Source: Paracoccus lichenicola (GTDB taxonomy: Bacteria; Pseudomonadota; Alphaproteobacteria; Rhodobacterales; Rhodobacteraceae). From it: 34,157 nt of DNA. Under the pieces are notes generated by a model, which was given only the letters and a program-made list of their open reading frames with translations, was not told the origin of the DNA and did no database searches. Shown one piece after another: positions 24,205-31,702 of this stretch. Within the stretch, counting starts at the first letter, position 1. Every line of letters starts with the position of its first letter. The stretch covers positions 1 to 34,157 of the forward strand of contig NZ_WMBT01000017.1 in assembly GCF_009708075.1 (NCBI RefSeq), in the 5' to 3' direction. The translations under genes and the position numbers were made by a program.

Positions 24205-24920
24205 TGGCCGACCTTGGCAAGCACCTGTCTAAGAACCAAGATCGCTTCAAAAAAAGGGAAGCATTGAAGGCCGCTCAATCCTTGCCCATGCCTGATCCCA
24301 TGATCGGCTATGGGCAAGCGGCAACGTCCCGGAAGGGCACTGTCGCTGCTGATCCTGCGCCCATGTCACCAGCTACAGAGCGTTTGCAGGCGGAACCGCA
24401 GACGCAGACAGTTGCAGAGGACAAGCCAGTGAAGGACCCGACCCAGGATGCCGCCTCTACGGAGACAGCCTCGGTCAAGGCCGACACGAGGACTGCGCCT
24501 GAAGATCAAGCCCCTGATCGGGAGGCAAAGGCTAAACGGCGAACGCCGCAAGCCAAGGACGGCGTCATGACCATCAAGAACACCTACAGATTTACCGAAG
24601 CCGACTACAAGCGGGCGGAAACGATTGCGAAGAACCTGGGCGTCACCCCAGAGGTCATTCTCTTGAAGGTAGTCCAGTCGGTCGTTCTGGAAGATGCGGA
24701 TTTCACGGAAGCGGGTGAGAAGCCCCGCTCGGGGCCGATCGTCCGTCGCGAACTCAAATTCCCGAAGAAGCAGGCCACAGCATGGATCGCGGCACATGAT
24801 CCTCTCGGCGTCATTTCCCGGCAGGGCGATGTGCTGCGTCAGGTCGCATACAATGCCCTGGACCGGACCGCCGAAAAGCTGCTTCCGCAGCTTGAAGCAA
24901 TAAAGCGTAACGCTGGCTGA
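24204..24920 (+). CDS. VirC2/ParB-like DNA-binding partner (putative)
   Basis: A 238-residue protein coupled to the ParA-type gene. The first 115 residues are polar and disordered-looking (Pro, Gln, Thr, Asp-rich, ending in a basic patch AKAKRRTPQAKD). The C-terminal half is folded; TYRFTEADYKRAETIAKNLG followed by TPEVILLKVVQSVVLED has the strand-helix-helix pattern of ribbon-helix-helix proteins. Architecture (disordered start, RHH end) and gene order resemble VirC1-VirC2 of Agrobacterium, where VirC2 binds the overdrive enhancer; small ParB-type centromere binders look similar. It is the best candidate to bind the 15-bp array. Confidence 0.6.
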   Translation: MADLGKHLSKNQDRFKKREALKAAQSLPMPDPMIGYGQAATSRKGTVAADPAPMSPATERLQAEPQTQTVAEDKPVKDPTQDAASTETASVKADTRTAPEDQAPDREAKAKRRTPQAKDGVMTIKNTYRFTEADYKRAETIAKNLGVTPEVILLKVVQSVVLEDADFTEAGEKPRSGPIVRRELKFPKKQATAWIAAHDPLGVISRQGDVLRQVAYNALDRTAEKLLPQLEAIKRNAG

Positions 24921-24968
24921 TCCAGCGTGATCGCTTCCCGCAACTGATGCCGGATGGAAGGAATTGAA

Positions 24969-25382
24969 ATGAAAAGCTTTGTAGTTTCAGCATTCTCTCT
25001 TGCCGTCATGGCCCTGCCGGTGGGCGCGGCAGAATGGCAATCGGCCGAAGATAAGGGCATCTTCCTGTACACGATCCAAGAGGGCACGGCCCGTCTTGAA
25101 CTGGTGTGCGATCCCGAGGGCGCTTGGCTGCCGCCAGAGTATCATGTTGTCGTGACCCCGGCACCAGGACAGTTTCTTGAGGGCACCACGATCGAGGTCC
25201 GCACGGAAACGGAAACGCAGACCTTCCCCTTGTCGGGCGGGTCCATCGTCAGCCGTGAACCCGAAGTCTGGAACAAGGTTGTCGCCACCCTTGCCAAGCC
25301 GGGGCCGATCACTTTCAGCGCGGGCGGGCAGGACGTGTCCTTCACCATCGAGAATGAACTGAAGGCGGACTGCACCATATGA
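24969..25382 (+). CDS. Exported protein of unknown function
   Basis: A 137-residue product with a signal peptide (MKSFVVSAFSLAVMALPVGA, then AEWQS) and a beta-rich mature part with two cysteines (LVCDPEG, ADCTI) that could pair. ATG 24969 has GGAAGG nine bases upstream; the earlier in-frame start is weaker. No family is recognised. The stop overlaps the thermonuclease start by ATGA, so both are made together and both act outside the cytoplasm; it might hold or restrain the nuclease, but that is speculation. Confidence 0.7.
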   Translation: MKSFVVSAFSLAVMALPVGAAEWQSAEDKGIFLYTIQEGTARLELVCDPEGAWLPPEYHVVVTPAPGQFLEGTTIEVRTETETQTFPLSGGSIVSREPEVWNKVVATLAKPGPITFSAGGQDVSFTIENELKADCTI

Positions 25383-25927
25383 TCGGCCGAAAGCTCCGCG
25401 TCGGTCCTGGCGCGGCCATTGGGGTTGTCCTGCTTGGGGCGATCCTCGCCGGCATGGCTGATGAACTGTCAAAGGAAGCCGAGAACGTCTTTGGCGATCT
25501 GTTCCGGCCGCAAGGCGAGATCCTGTCAGGGCCGGTGCGCATGATCGACGCTGACACGCTGGACGTGGACGGCACGCGGGTTCGCCTGTTCGGCATCGAC
25601 GCCGTGGAAAAGAACCAGATATGCCAAGACAGGGCAGGGGAAGATTGGCCCTGCGGTCGTCAGGCGACCGAGAAACTGGCTGCCGCTCTCGATGGACAGA
25701 ACGTGCGGTGCATCGTGCAAGACACGGATCGCTATGGCCGGGCGGTTTCCGTCTGCGAAGCTGGCGGCAAGGACATTAATTATTGGGTCGTCCGCAACGG
25801 ATGGGCCGTGGCCTACACCCGTTATAGCCGGGCCTATGAACAGGCCGAAGCCAAAGCCCGTGCCGAGGGAAACGGCATCTTCGCCGGATCGTTCATCCCG
25901 CCAGAGGAATGGCGGCGCCAGCGATAA
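25379..25927 (+). CDS. Thermonuclease (SNase-family) with an N-terminal membrane segment
   Basis: A 182-residue staphylococcal-nuclease-type enzyme that cuts DNA and RNA with Ca2+. An N-terminal hydrophobic segment (about 10-26) could be a signal or an anchor. The SNase domain starts near residue 48: MIDADTLDVDG (metal-binding Asp57 and Asp59), VRLFGIDAVE (catalytic Arg69 and Glu77) and DRYGRAV (catalytic Arg121), all conserved. Genes of this kind are frequent on conjugative elements of alphaproteobacteria. Overlap with the preceding exported protein indicates a two-gene unit. Confidence 0.85.
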   Translation: MIGRKLRVGPGAAIGVVLLGAILAGMADELSKEAENVFGDLFRPQGEILSGPVRMIDADTLDVDGTRVRLFGIDAVEKNQICQDRAGEDWPCGRQATEKLAAALDGQNVRCIVQDTDRYGRAVSVCEAGGKDINYWVVRNGWAVAYTRYSRAYEQAEAKARAEGNGIFAGSFIPPEEWRRQR

Positions 25928-25962
25928 GGACAAGGGGCGGGCACTTGCCTGCCCCGATGCTG

Positions 25963-26154
25963 TCAGGCATCGGGCAGGACAGGGCCGGGGTAGGGGTTCG
26001 CGGGTCCGTAGCGCACGCCGTCCTGCTCGAAGCAGCCATTGAAGCCGCACAGCCAGGCGCGGTGCAATTCGCTGCGCGCGGCAAGGCGGCGCAGCCAACG
26101 CGGCATGACGCGGCCGGAATGTCCCGCCAGATAGATGCGCAGATGAAGGTTCAT
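25963..26154 (-). CDS. Small hypothetical protein
   Basis: A 63-residue, Arg/Trp-rich product (MPRWLRRLAARSELHRAWLCGF, preceded by LRIYLAGHSGRV). Start ATG 26154 is preferred over GTG 26187, though neither has a strong ribosome site. It follows the methyltransferase gene on the same strand, behind a strong hairpin, and converges with the thermonuclease gene. No function can be assigned. Confidence 0.5.
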   Translation of the reverse strand: MNLHLRIYLAGHSGRVMPRWLRRLAARSELHRAWLCGFNGCFEQDGVRYGPANPYPGPVLPDA

Positions 26155-26172
26155 GGGGTGATCCGTGAAAGG

Positions 26173-26203
26173 GACAGGGGCAGGCACATAGCCTGCCCCT
26201 GTC
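26173..26203. terminator. Strong hairpin downstream of the methyltransferase gene
   Basis: GACAGGGGCAGGC and GCCTGCCCCTGTC form a perfect 13-bp stem around ACATA. Rightwards it is followed by GTTTTC, leftwards by CCCTTTC. It probably ends or attenuates the minus-strand methyltransferase transcript, possibly in both directions. Confidence 0.6.
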
Positions 26204-26211
26204 GTTTTCAG

Positions 26212-27561
26212 TTACGCCTTGGGCTTGTGATAGACGCAATAGCCGGTCGGAACATTGGTGCCGGAGCTGGCGAAGCTGCCAACGGGAAGATCGTTCCAGC
26301 GGCCTATGGTGGTGCCGTGGTCATAATGGGCCGTCGCGGGCAGGATGCAGACCAGGACGCCGCCCGGCTTCAGGAACTTCACCGCATGATCGAGGTGCAG
26401 CTTGTAGTGTCGGCCATAGAAGGGCGGGTTCATCACGACTGCATCAAAGCGCGGATCGGGCGCGACCTGCAGAAAATTGGCGGTCATGACCGAATGGCCC
26501 TTGGCGCGGGCCTGCTCGGCGCGGCCTGCGTCATACTCGATGCCGGTCACGATGACAGGGGCGCGGCCGCGCCTGTCCTCGGGGTTGTCGTTCCACGCGG
26601 CCAACTCGTCCATGATCCGGCCGTCACCGCAGGACGGTTCAAGGATCTGTTCGCCACCTGACAGGTGCAGGGCGCTGACAACCTCCTGCGCCACGCGGCG
26701 GGGCGTGGGATAGAATTGCAGATCGCGGGCAACCTCCGTGCTTGGCCGCTTGGCCTCGGCCTCGGTCGGTGCGTCGGGAAGAACTTCGCCATAGAACTCG
26801 GCCAGGGCGCGGTTGATGTCGCGCCGTCCATCCTCGTTGAAGATCAGATGCACGTTGCCGTTCTTGAAGGCGCGGATGAAGCCCGCGCAGCAATCGGCCT
26901 CGCCGGGCCGCTCGGCCTCCTTCATCATGTCGGCAAACTCGCGGTATTCATAGCGCGGCTGGCCGCGATAAACGCGCAGGGCGTTCAAGGTGTCCTTCAG
27001 CCGCTCCTGGCCCCAACCGTTCCACCCGGTCGCGCTGCCGATGATGATGCGCTTGGGCAGACCCTCGACGCCGATCTTCACCTTGGAATGGCTCTTGTAG
27101 GCCGGGTCCAGATCGCAAAAGCACTCGGCCAGGCCCTTGAGGACGTGAAACCGGGGGTCCAGCAGGTAATCCCCGAACACGTCCGCAAGATTGGGCAGGG
27201 TGAAGGGCAGGGGGTTGGTCAGCTTGAGGTCAAGCTGCTTGCGGTCCTTGGCACTGGCAATGCGCTCGATCTGCAAGCCCTCATAGACATGCTTCCAGGC
27301 TGACCGCAGCAGGGCAAGCCGCACATCGCGTTCATAGAGGCTCGGGCTGCGGGAAAAGACCTGACCGCCATAAGCTCCGCCGATGCTGGCGGCAACATTG
27401 ACCGCTGCCTCGGCCCGGCTGAAGTCGGCAATCACCTCGGGAATGGCCGCGGCCTTCTCGTCATACTCGGCCACGATCTCGGACAGGCTGCGGCGCAGGG
27501 CCGGCGCTGCATGTTCCTGCGTCTCTCCGATCTTCGGAAACTCGGTGTCGTGATAGGTCAT
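26212..27561 (-). CDS. DUF4942 / N6-adenine-type DNA methyltransferase
   Basis: A 449-residue protein with two parts. Residues about 1-250 resemble DUF4942, often found on alphaproteobacterial plasmids. Residues about 275-449 form a class I S-adenosylmethionine methyltransferase: YPTPRRVAQEVVSAL, motif I ILEPSCGDGRIMDEL, VTGIEYD for the cofactor acid, and catalytic NPPFYGRH. NPPF indicates amino-group methylation of adenine (or cytosine) in DNA. No restriction partner is nearby, so it is probably a solitary methylase that could protect incoming plasmid DNA. ATG 27561 is chosen over the 23-codon extension because it keeps the usual start and leaves the upstream 54-residue gene free. Confidence 0.85.
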   Translation of the reverse strand: MTYHDTEFPKIGETQEHAAPALRRSLSEIVAEYDEKAAAIPEVIADFSRAEAAVNVAASIGGAYGGQVFSRSPSLYERDVRLALLRSAWKHVYEGLQIERIASAKDRKQLDLKLTNPLPFTLPNLADVFGDYLLDPRFHVLKGLAECFCDLDPAYKSHSKVKIGVEGLPKRIIIGSATGWNGWGQERLKDTLNALRVYRGQPRYEYREFADMMKEAERPGEADCCAGFIRAFKNGNVHLIFNEDGRRDINRALAEFYGEVLPDAPTEAEAKRPSTEVARDLQFYPTPRRVAQEVVSALHLSGGEQILEPSCGDGRIMDELAAWNDNPEDRRGRAPVIVTGIEYDAGRAEQARAKGHSVMTANFLQVAPDPRFDAVVMNPPFYGRHYKLHLDHAVKFLKPGGVLVCILPATAHYDHGTTIGRWNDLPVGSFASSGTNVPTGYCVYHKPKA

Positions 27562-27572
27562 GTCGTCAACCG

Positions 27573-27737
27573 TCAGCCTTGGCCCAGGAAACGCTCGAAG
27601 GCGGTCCGGCCGTTGTCGGTTACTTCCCAAACCTCATGGCCGTGGCGGCGCGCAAAGCGCCATGCCAAGGCCTCGGTGTCATGGGCGCGGGGAAGGGCGC
27701 CCGGATGCGCCCTTGTTTCGATGATCCGCCATGTCAT
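27573..27737 (-). CDS. Small hypothetical protein (54 aa)
   Basis: A short gene between the methyltransferase and the 27734 gene. The product begins MTWRIIETRAHPGALP and contains ALAWRFARRHGHEVWEVTDN and FERFLGQG, a compact mixed pattern with a convincing coding look. Its ATG overlaps the stop of the upstream gene (ATGA) and it ends 11 bases before the methyltransferase start. No family is recognised. Confidence 0.65.
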   Translation of the reverse strand: MTWRIIETRAHPGALPRAHDTEALAWRFARRHGHEVWEVTDNGRTAFERFLGQG

Positions 27738-28207
27738 GCGATCGCCTCCTGCCGGGCGGCGAAGGCATCGAGCATGAGATAAAGCGTCTCCATGGTGGGC
27801 GCGTCGCCATAGATGACGTCTCGGCCAGCCAGGGTCGGGTCAGCCTCGCACTTGGCGCGGACGCGCCTGTCATGATCGAGATAGGCGTTGACGGTGAAGC
27901 GGCTTTCGCCTGCGCCGCTGTCATAGAAATAGACGTGCCACTTGAGAAGCTGGTCGGGGTTGTCGTCGGCTTCGGCCATCAACTCCTGTGCGGCCAAGGT
28001 CTGAACCTCGAAGGACCGGGCGCAATCGCGGATGAAGCCGTTGCTCTTTGGCCCCTTAAAGTCGGCGCTGTCGCGGATGCCGAACACGTTGCCGGGGCAA
28101 CGCTCGGCAACAAGGCGGGCCAGGATCTGTGCGCTGCGGGCACTGCCAGTCGCGGCAACATAGAGGGCCGGGTGCATGTCGATCTGGACCACGGAAAAAT
28201 AGGTCAT
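27734..28207 (-). CDS. Hypothetical protein of a leading-region-type operon
   Basis: A 157-residue soluble protein (MTYFSVVQIDMHPALYVAATG; later LKWHVYFYDSGAGESRFTVNAYLDHD). It has no recognised domain. It lies between the 85-residue gene (10 bases upstream) and the 54-residue gene (4-base overlap), so the minus-strand set 28475 to 26212 forms one operon with the methyltransferase at its end. Confidence 0.65.
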   Translation of the reverse strand: MTYFSVVQIDMHPALYVAATGSARSAQILARLVAERCPGNVFGIRDSADFKGPKSNGFIRDCARSFEVQTLAAQELMAEADDNPDQLLKWHVYFYDSGAGESRFTVNAYLDHDRRVRAKCEADPTLAGRDVIYGDAPTMETLYLMLDAFAARQEAIA

Positions 28208-28217
28208 CGCCGCCTCC

Positions 28218-28475
28218 TTATTGGCTCAGGGCGGCATAGGTGCCGCGATCTTCGTAGCGAATGATGGGTTCGCCGGTCTGCGACAGGCCACCCCAGCAGG
28301 GGCCGACAAATCCCGCAATCTTCGGCTGGCCCTGCAATTCGGGGCGCAGGCGGGTGCGGGTTTCAAGCCCGGTGATTTCGGTTCCCATGTCCTCGACCCA
28401 TGCGGCAAGGTTATCGGTCATGATGCGGGTCATGCCGCTGTCATCGGTCATGGTGACAATCTCGAACAAAGCCAT
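28218..28475 (-). CDS. Small hypothetical protein, first gene of the methyltransferase operon
   Basis: An 85-residue product (MALFEIVTMTDDSGMTRIMT; ends RYEDRGTYAALSQ). The frame stays open far upstream, but ATG 28475 is preceded by AAGGAGG with ideal spacing, and upstream residues are Pro/Arg low-complexity. It is the first gene after a 0.95-kb non-coding stretch. Function unknown. Confidence 0.7.
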   Translation of the reverse strand: MALFEIVTMTDDSGMTRIMTDNLAAWVEDMGTEITGLETRTRLRPELQGQPKIAGFVGPCWGGLSQTGEPIIRYEDRGTYAALSQ

Positions 28476-29424
28476 TCCGGCCTCCTTGTGGTGCTGCCCT
28501 TTGCCGGTCTGGTGCCGGATCATCGGGCGGGGTTTCTGGCGAGGAAGCGCGAAGCGCGCGCCTCTCCTGAAACCCTGCCTCCCGGCGAGGGCAGGAGGGG
28601 GACCCGGGCAAGGCTGTCCGTAGGGGCGAAGGGGAGGGGGATCACCTGGCCTGCACGCAGCCAAAGGCGGAGGAAGGCTGGGGAAACCCCTTCGCCCCGT
28701 GAAGCGGACGGCCTTGCGTGGGGGAACCGGCTGTTCCCATGAACGGACACGCGCCCATCGCGCGTGGCCCCACAAGGCCGGGGCGTTCGGCTTGACCGAA
28801 TCCCCCGGCCAGGCGCGGCCACGCGCCTTTGCTTCGATCCCCGCCCTTCGCGGGGATCTCTGCATCATCTTTCCCGGTCGAAGCTATCCAGCCTGCCGCC
28901 TTTGTGCTGGCGGCGGGCCTTGCAGGGCGGCGAGCTGGCCGCGCCCACCATGGAGCGAAGGGAAGCGAGACGCCCTGTGGGAAGGTTCGACCGGACCACG
29001 AAACCGCCCGCCCGGTTGACCACAGGCTGTTTGCTCGATCCCTGTGGTCTCGCTTACAGCCTGCTACGGCCTCCCCCTGTCCCTCCCAAGGTCGGGCCAG
29101 TGCGAGGCTGGACAACCGGGCTTCCCCGCAAGCGATCGCCACCCGAAGAGCCGAGACTGGGCAGCTGGACCGACTATTGCGGCCCCGCACAGGCTGGCTC
29201 GGGACGAGACGGGCGGTGCGGGAAAAGCCGGAAAGGAGGGGCAGGGGTCCAGGCTCGGGGCGCAGGCCGGTGCCAGCCGGCCGAAGCCTGGAGCGCGGTC
29301 CCGGACAAGGCCGGGATGCGGCATATTAGCCAAAGGGACCGAAAAGAAATTTCCTTCTCTTTCGCTTGTTCCTGCGCTGCCGTAAGCAAAATTGGGAAAC
29401 CATTCCATTGCAAGTCAAAGTGTC
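28476..29424. other. G+C-rich, hairpin-rich non-coding stretch
   Basis: No convincing gene is seen on either strand; the many open frames are Pro/Arg/Gly-rich products of high G+C. It contains several dyads, including a 9-bp one (GATCCCCGC/GCGGGGATC, 28836-28858) and the hairpin element at 29006-29050 that recurs at 34125. It precedes the minus-strand methyltransferase operon and the plus-strand TetR gene. Confidence 0.6.
29006..29050. repeat. Conserved hairpin element, copy A
   Basis: The first 22 bases (29006-29027, beginning GCCCGCCCGG) are identical to 34125-34146, and TTGCTCGAT recurs a few bases further on in both. Within copy A, GACCACAGG (29018-29026) pairs with CCTGTGGTC (29042-29050) to give a 9-bp stem with a 15-base loop. 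The stem includes a TTGACC hexamer at its foot. Confidence 0.7.
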
Positions 29425-30093
29425 ATGAACGCCCCCTTTCACCCCGGCCAACATCTGCTCTCGGACGCCATCAGCACAGCCAGCCGTCTGGCTGCCAAGA
29501 CGGGTGAGCTGCCGGATCTGAAAACACTGGCGAAAGAGCTGGGGGTCGAGGAGGATCTGCTCAAGCAGGTTATTTTCGACCGTGAGCATCTGGTTGCGGC
29601 GATGGCTGATGTGGCTCTGCAGCGGCTGCTGCACACGATTACCCAAGAGATGGCCCGGCGTTCATCCCCCGTCGATCAGCTTGAGGCAATCGCTGTCGCC
29701 TATGTTGATTGGGCGCGTCTCTATCCGCAGGAGTTCCGGCTTGTCGGGGAAATGCCTGCTCATGTTTTTGAAAACCATCCTCGTCTTCTGCAATACGAGC
29801 AATCGGTCCATGCCCTTGTCATGAAGATCCTGCAGCGCGCCCAAGAGGAAGGCTATCTTGATCCGGACGAAGACCTGGTGATGCTGCGGGCCATGAGCCA
29901 TACCTACATGTATGGCGTCATCACCAAGATGCTGCTTGGCGATCTCAACCGCTGGACGCCCGGCTCAACCGACCAGGACGCGGCACGAACCGCTGTGCAG
30001 GTGTTCAACAGAAAAATGTTCAGGTCTCCGGCTTCTTGCTCTGACGCAAGAGGGGCAGGGGCAGGGTCACAACCTCACCTCGAACTGGTTTGA
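29425..30093 (+). CDS. TetR/AcrR-family transcriptional regulator
   Basis: A 222-residue repressor-type protein. The N-terminal helix-turn-helix (DLKTLAKELGVEEDLLKQVIFDREHLVAAM, about 33-62) matches TetR proteins, followed by a helical ligand domain (about 75-200). ATG 29425 is chosen; a TTG 11 codons earlier is possible. The last 20 residues (SPASCSDARGAGAGSQ onward) look unlike the helical body and overlap the convergent gene, which hints at a 3' frameshift or a replaced end. No divergent target gene is adjacent, so the regulon is unknown. Confidence 0.78.
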   Translation: MNAPFHPGQHLLSDAISTASRLAAKTGELPDLKTLAKELGVEEDLLKQVIFDREHLVAAMADVALQRLLHTITQEMARRSSPVDQLEAIAVAYVDWARLYPQEFRLVGEMPAHVFENHPRLLQYEQSVHALVMKILQRAQEEGYLDPDEDLVMLRAMSHTYMYGVITKMLLGDLNRWTPGSTDQDAARTAVQVFNRKMFRSPASCSDARGAGAGSQPHLELV

Positions 30094-30353
30094 CTCTGCT
30101 CTGGGCCGCATTGCGCATCAAAGGCTGCCAGCAGTTTTTCTAGGCCCAGCATGTCACACAAGAACCTGACCGCCTCGGGGTCGTTCTCTTCGGCCTGAAA
30201 GGCGGTAGCATAGAGATTGTCGGCCAGAGCCTTGAGGGCACGCGCCCGTTCGGCTGTAAGATTTTCTTCGGTCGACGCGTATTCAATGTCGGCGGCGGCA
30301 TCACGGGCAGCCGTGATGATTGCCGCAACGATGGTTGGCAGATTTCCGGTCAT
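30075..30353 (-). CDS. Small hypothetical protein
   Basis: A 92-residue, predicted all-helical acidic protein (LPTIVAAIITAARDAAADIE; TAERARALKALADNLYATAF; VRFLCDMLGLEKLLAAFDA). No known family is recognised. Its 3' end overlaps that of the TetR gene by 19 bases in convergent orientation. Confidence 0.6.
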   Translation of the reverse strand: MTGNLPTIVAAIITAARDAAADIEYASTEENLTAERARALKALADNLYATAFQAEENDPEAVRFLCDMLGLEKLLAAFDAQCGPEQSQTSSR

Positions 30354-30418
30354 TGCCTGCTCGTGTTGGGTGAGGTTTATGGCGGCCGACCAGACAGCGG
30401 AAACGGAAGGAATGGAAG

Positions 30419-30580
30419 ATGGCAGATGATGTTGTTCGCAAGGTAGTCGGCTATCTCCGCCAGATCGAGAAGCTGGCCGAGAAAGGCGATCTTGACGGGG
30501 TTCTGCTCGAAGCGCGTCTGGCCCTTCGCCTGTGCAATGCTCCGTCTAGCAGCGACACGACCTCCGACGCCAAGGCGTGA
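30419..30580 (+). CDS. Small hypothetical protein (53 aa)
   Basis: A short plus-strand gene (MADDVVRKVVGYLRQIEKLA; GVLLEARLALRLCNA) with purine-rich GGAAGGAATGGAAG before the ATG. It has a helical pattern of the kind seen in small plasmid helper proteins. It ends five bases before the convergent DUF982 gene. Function unknown. Confidence 0.5.
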   Translation: MADDVVRKVVGYLRQIEKLAEKGDLDGVLLEARLALRLCNAPSSSDTTSDAKA

Positions 30581-30584
30581 GCTG

Positions 30585-30842
30585 CTAGTTTTCGCGGACG
30601 AACACCCCGGCTGACGTCAGCGCCTGGATGAAGTCGGCCCTGACCTGTTCCGGCGTCACGGTGCCTTCAGCAAAGGCGATGCAGGAGCCGGCCGCCTGCC
30701 GGTAGGCAGGATCGGCCGGATCGCATTGCTCCATCAGCGCCCGGCCCATGCCGTTGGCATCGTTGACAGTGCGAAACCGACTGTCTGTCTCTTGATAGGA
30801 CACCGGCCGGATCGTGCGCAGCCCGCTTGCTTGGCCCGCCAT
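30585..30842 (-). CDS. DUF982 protein
   Basis: An 85-residue member of DUF982, small proteins of unknown function common in rhizobia, methylobacteria and Rhodobacterales. Recognisable parts are the Val-Asn-x-Ala start region, RQAAGSCIAFAEGTVTPEQV and FIQALTSAGVFV. ATG 30842 has GAGGA upstream and lies four bases after the DUF3606 gene, giving a two- or three-gene unit. Confidence 0.75.
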   Translation of the reverse strand: MAGQASGLRTIRPVSYQETDSRFRTVNDANGMGRALMEQCDPADPAYRQAAGSCIAFAEGTVTPEQVRADFIQALTSAGVFVREN

Positions 30843-30846
30843 GGTC

Positions 30847-31029
30847 TCAATCCTCGGACAGCTTGCGCTCGACCTTTTTGCGGCTGTTGCCTTCGGACTT
30901 CACGGCCTCGCGCACCTGGTCCTTGGACACATCCATCTTCTCGGCCTCGTAGCGGACTTCATGATCCTGTCCGGCTGCGACCTGACGGCGATCCTGGGCG
31001 CGGCCCCGCTTTGTCTGTTCCTTGGTCAT
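30847..31029 (-). CDS. DUF3606 protein
   Basis: A 60-residue basic, charged product with the DUF3606 pattern (DHEVRYEAEKMDVSKDQVREAVKSEG). Start ATG 31029 is preceded by GGAGG; a start four codons earlier is weaker. Small proteins of this kind often accompany DUF982 genes in stress or plasmid gene clusters. Role unknown. Confidence 0.7.
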   Translation of the reverse strand: MTKEQTKRGRAQDRRQVAAGQDHEVRYEAEKMDVSKDQVREAVKSEGNSRKKVERKLSED

Positions 31030-31053
31030 CGTTGCCTCCATACCTGTGAAGGA

Positions 31054-31389
31054 TCAACGCGGTAGCCTGTGCGATGTTTCCGACAGGGATGAGGAGCGGC
31101 GGCGCAGGATCACCAGATAGATGAACATGCCCCAGGCAAAGAGGTCGAACACCCGCTGGATATAGACCAGCACGAGGTGCAGGCTCGTGCCGATGAGGGG
31201 CACCACCGTCAGCGCCTCGCCATGATAATAGAGCGACATGGCGAAGGCGAAGTTGAACAGAAACAGCAGGACGGCCGCCGCCTTCAGCCCGCCGAGCTCA
31301 GTGGCGGGCGTGCCGTGCGCGTAGCGTAGGGCATCGACCGGCTGAAGCAGCAGGAAGCGGATACGGCCTGTCACTGTGTCAGGGTACAT
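31054..31389 (-). CDS. Small integral membrane protein
   Basis: A 111-residue protein with three hydrophobic segments (about 35-53, 60-78 and 82-96) and a basic Ser/Arg-rich tail. No family is recognised. It lies upstream of the DUF3606 and DUF982 genes on the same strand and may share their promoter. Confidence 0.65.
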   Translation of the reverse strand: MYPDTVTGRIRFLLLQPVDALRYAHGTPATELGGLKAAAVLLFLFNFAFAMSLYYHGEALTVVPLIGTSLHLVLVYIQRVFDLFAWGMFIYLVILRRRSSSLSETSHRLPR

Positions 31390-31450
31390 GGCCTGAACCT
31401 CATTCCGGCTTGCTGACGATTATGCGCGTGTATAGACTATTTTGCAAATG

Positions 31451-31462
31451 CTGTACATACAG
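31451..31462. promoter_or_regulatory. Candidate VapB operator
   Basis: CTGTA-CA-TACAG is a short palindrome 12 bases upstream of the antitoxin start. Its place fits autoregulation by the antitoxin-toxin complex. A similar TGTACATACAG occurs before the ParA-type gene, so specificity is uncertain. Confidence 0.35.
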
Positions 31463-31474
31463 ATTAGGACGCAC

Positions 31475-31702
31475 ATGGCCAAGTTATCCATCCGCGATGA
31501 GGGCGTGAATGATCTGGCGGAAACGCTGGCGGAGATGCTGGGCGTCACCAAGACAGAAGCGGTGCGGCAGGCGATCCAGAACGAGATCGAGCGGTTGCGG
31601 TCCATACCGACCATCGAGGACCAGATTGCCGCCTTGCAGGAGAAGGTGAAGGACTACGGCTTCAAGTCCACGCGCATTGTTCCGCCGAAGGGCAAACGCT
31701 GA
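31475..31702 (+). CDS. vapB: VapB-type antitoxin
   Basis: A 75-residue antitoxin with an N-terminal strand and helices (LSIRDEGVNDLAETLAEMLG, then KTEAVRQAIQNEIERL) typical of the PSK/RHH VapB group. The C-terminal tail (DYGFKSTRIVPPKGKR) would fold on the toxin. ATG 31475, with AGGA upstream, is chosen over the upstream ATG. It overlaps the toxin start by one base. Confidence 0.85.
   Translation: MAKLSIRDEGVNDLAETLAEMLGVTKTEAVRQAIQNEIERLRSIPTIEDQIAALQEKVKDYGFKSTRIVPPKGKR

Noticed and set aside
28642..29190. Open frames in the G+C-rich stretch upstream of the methyltransferase operon
   Set aside because: Products are Pro/Arg/Ala low-complexity on all frames, with no ribosome sites and no conserved pattern.
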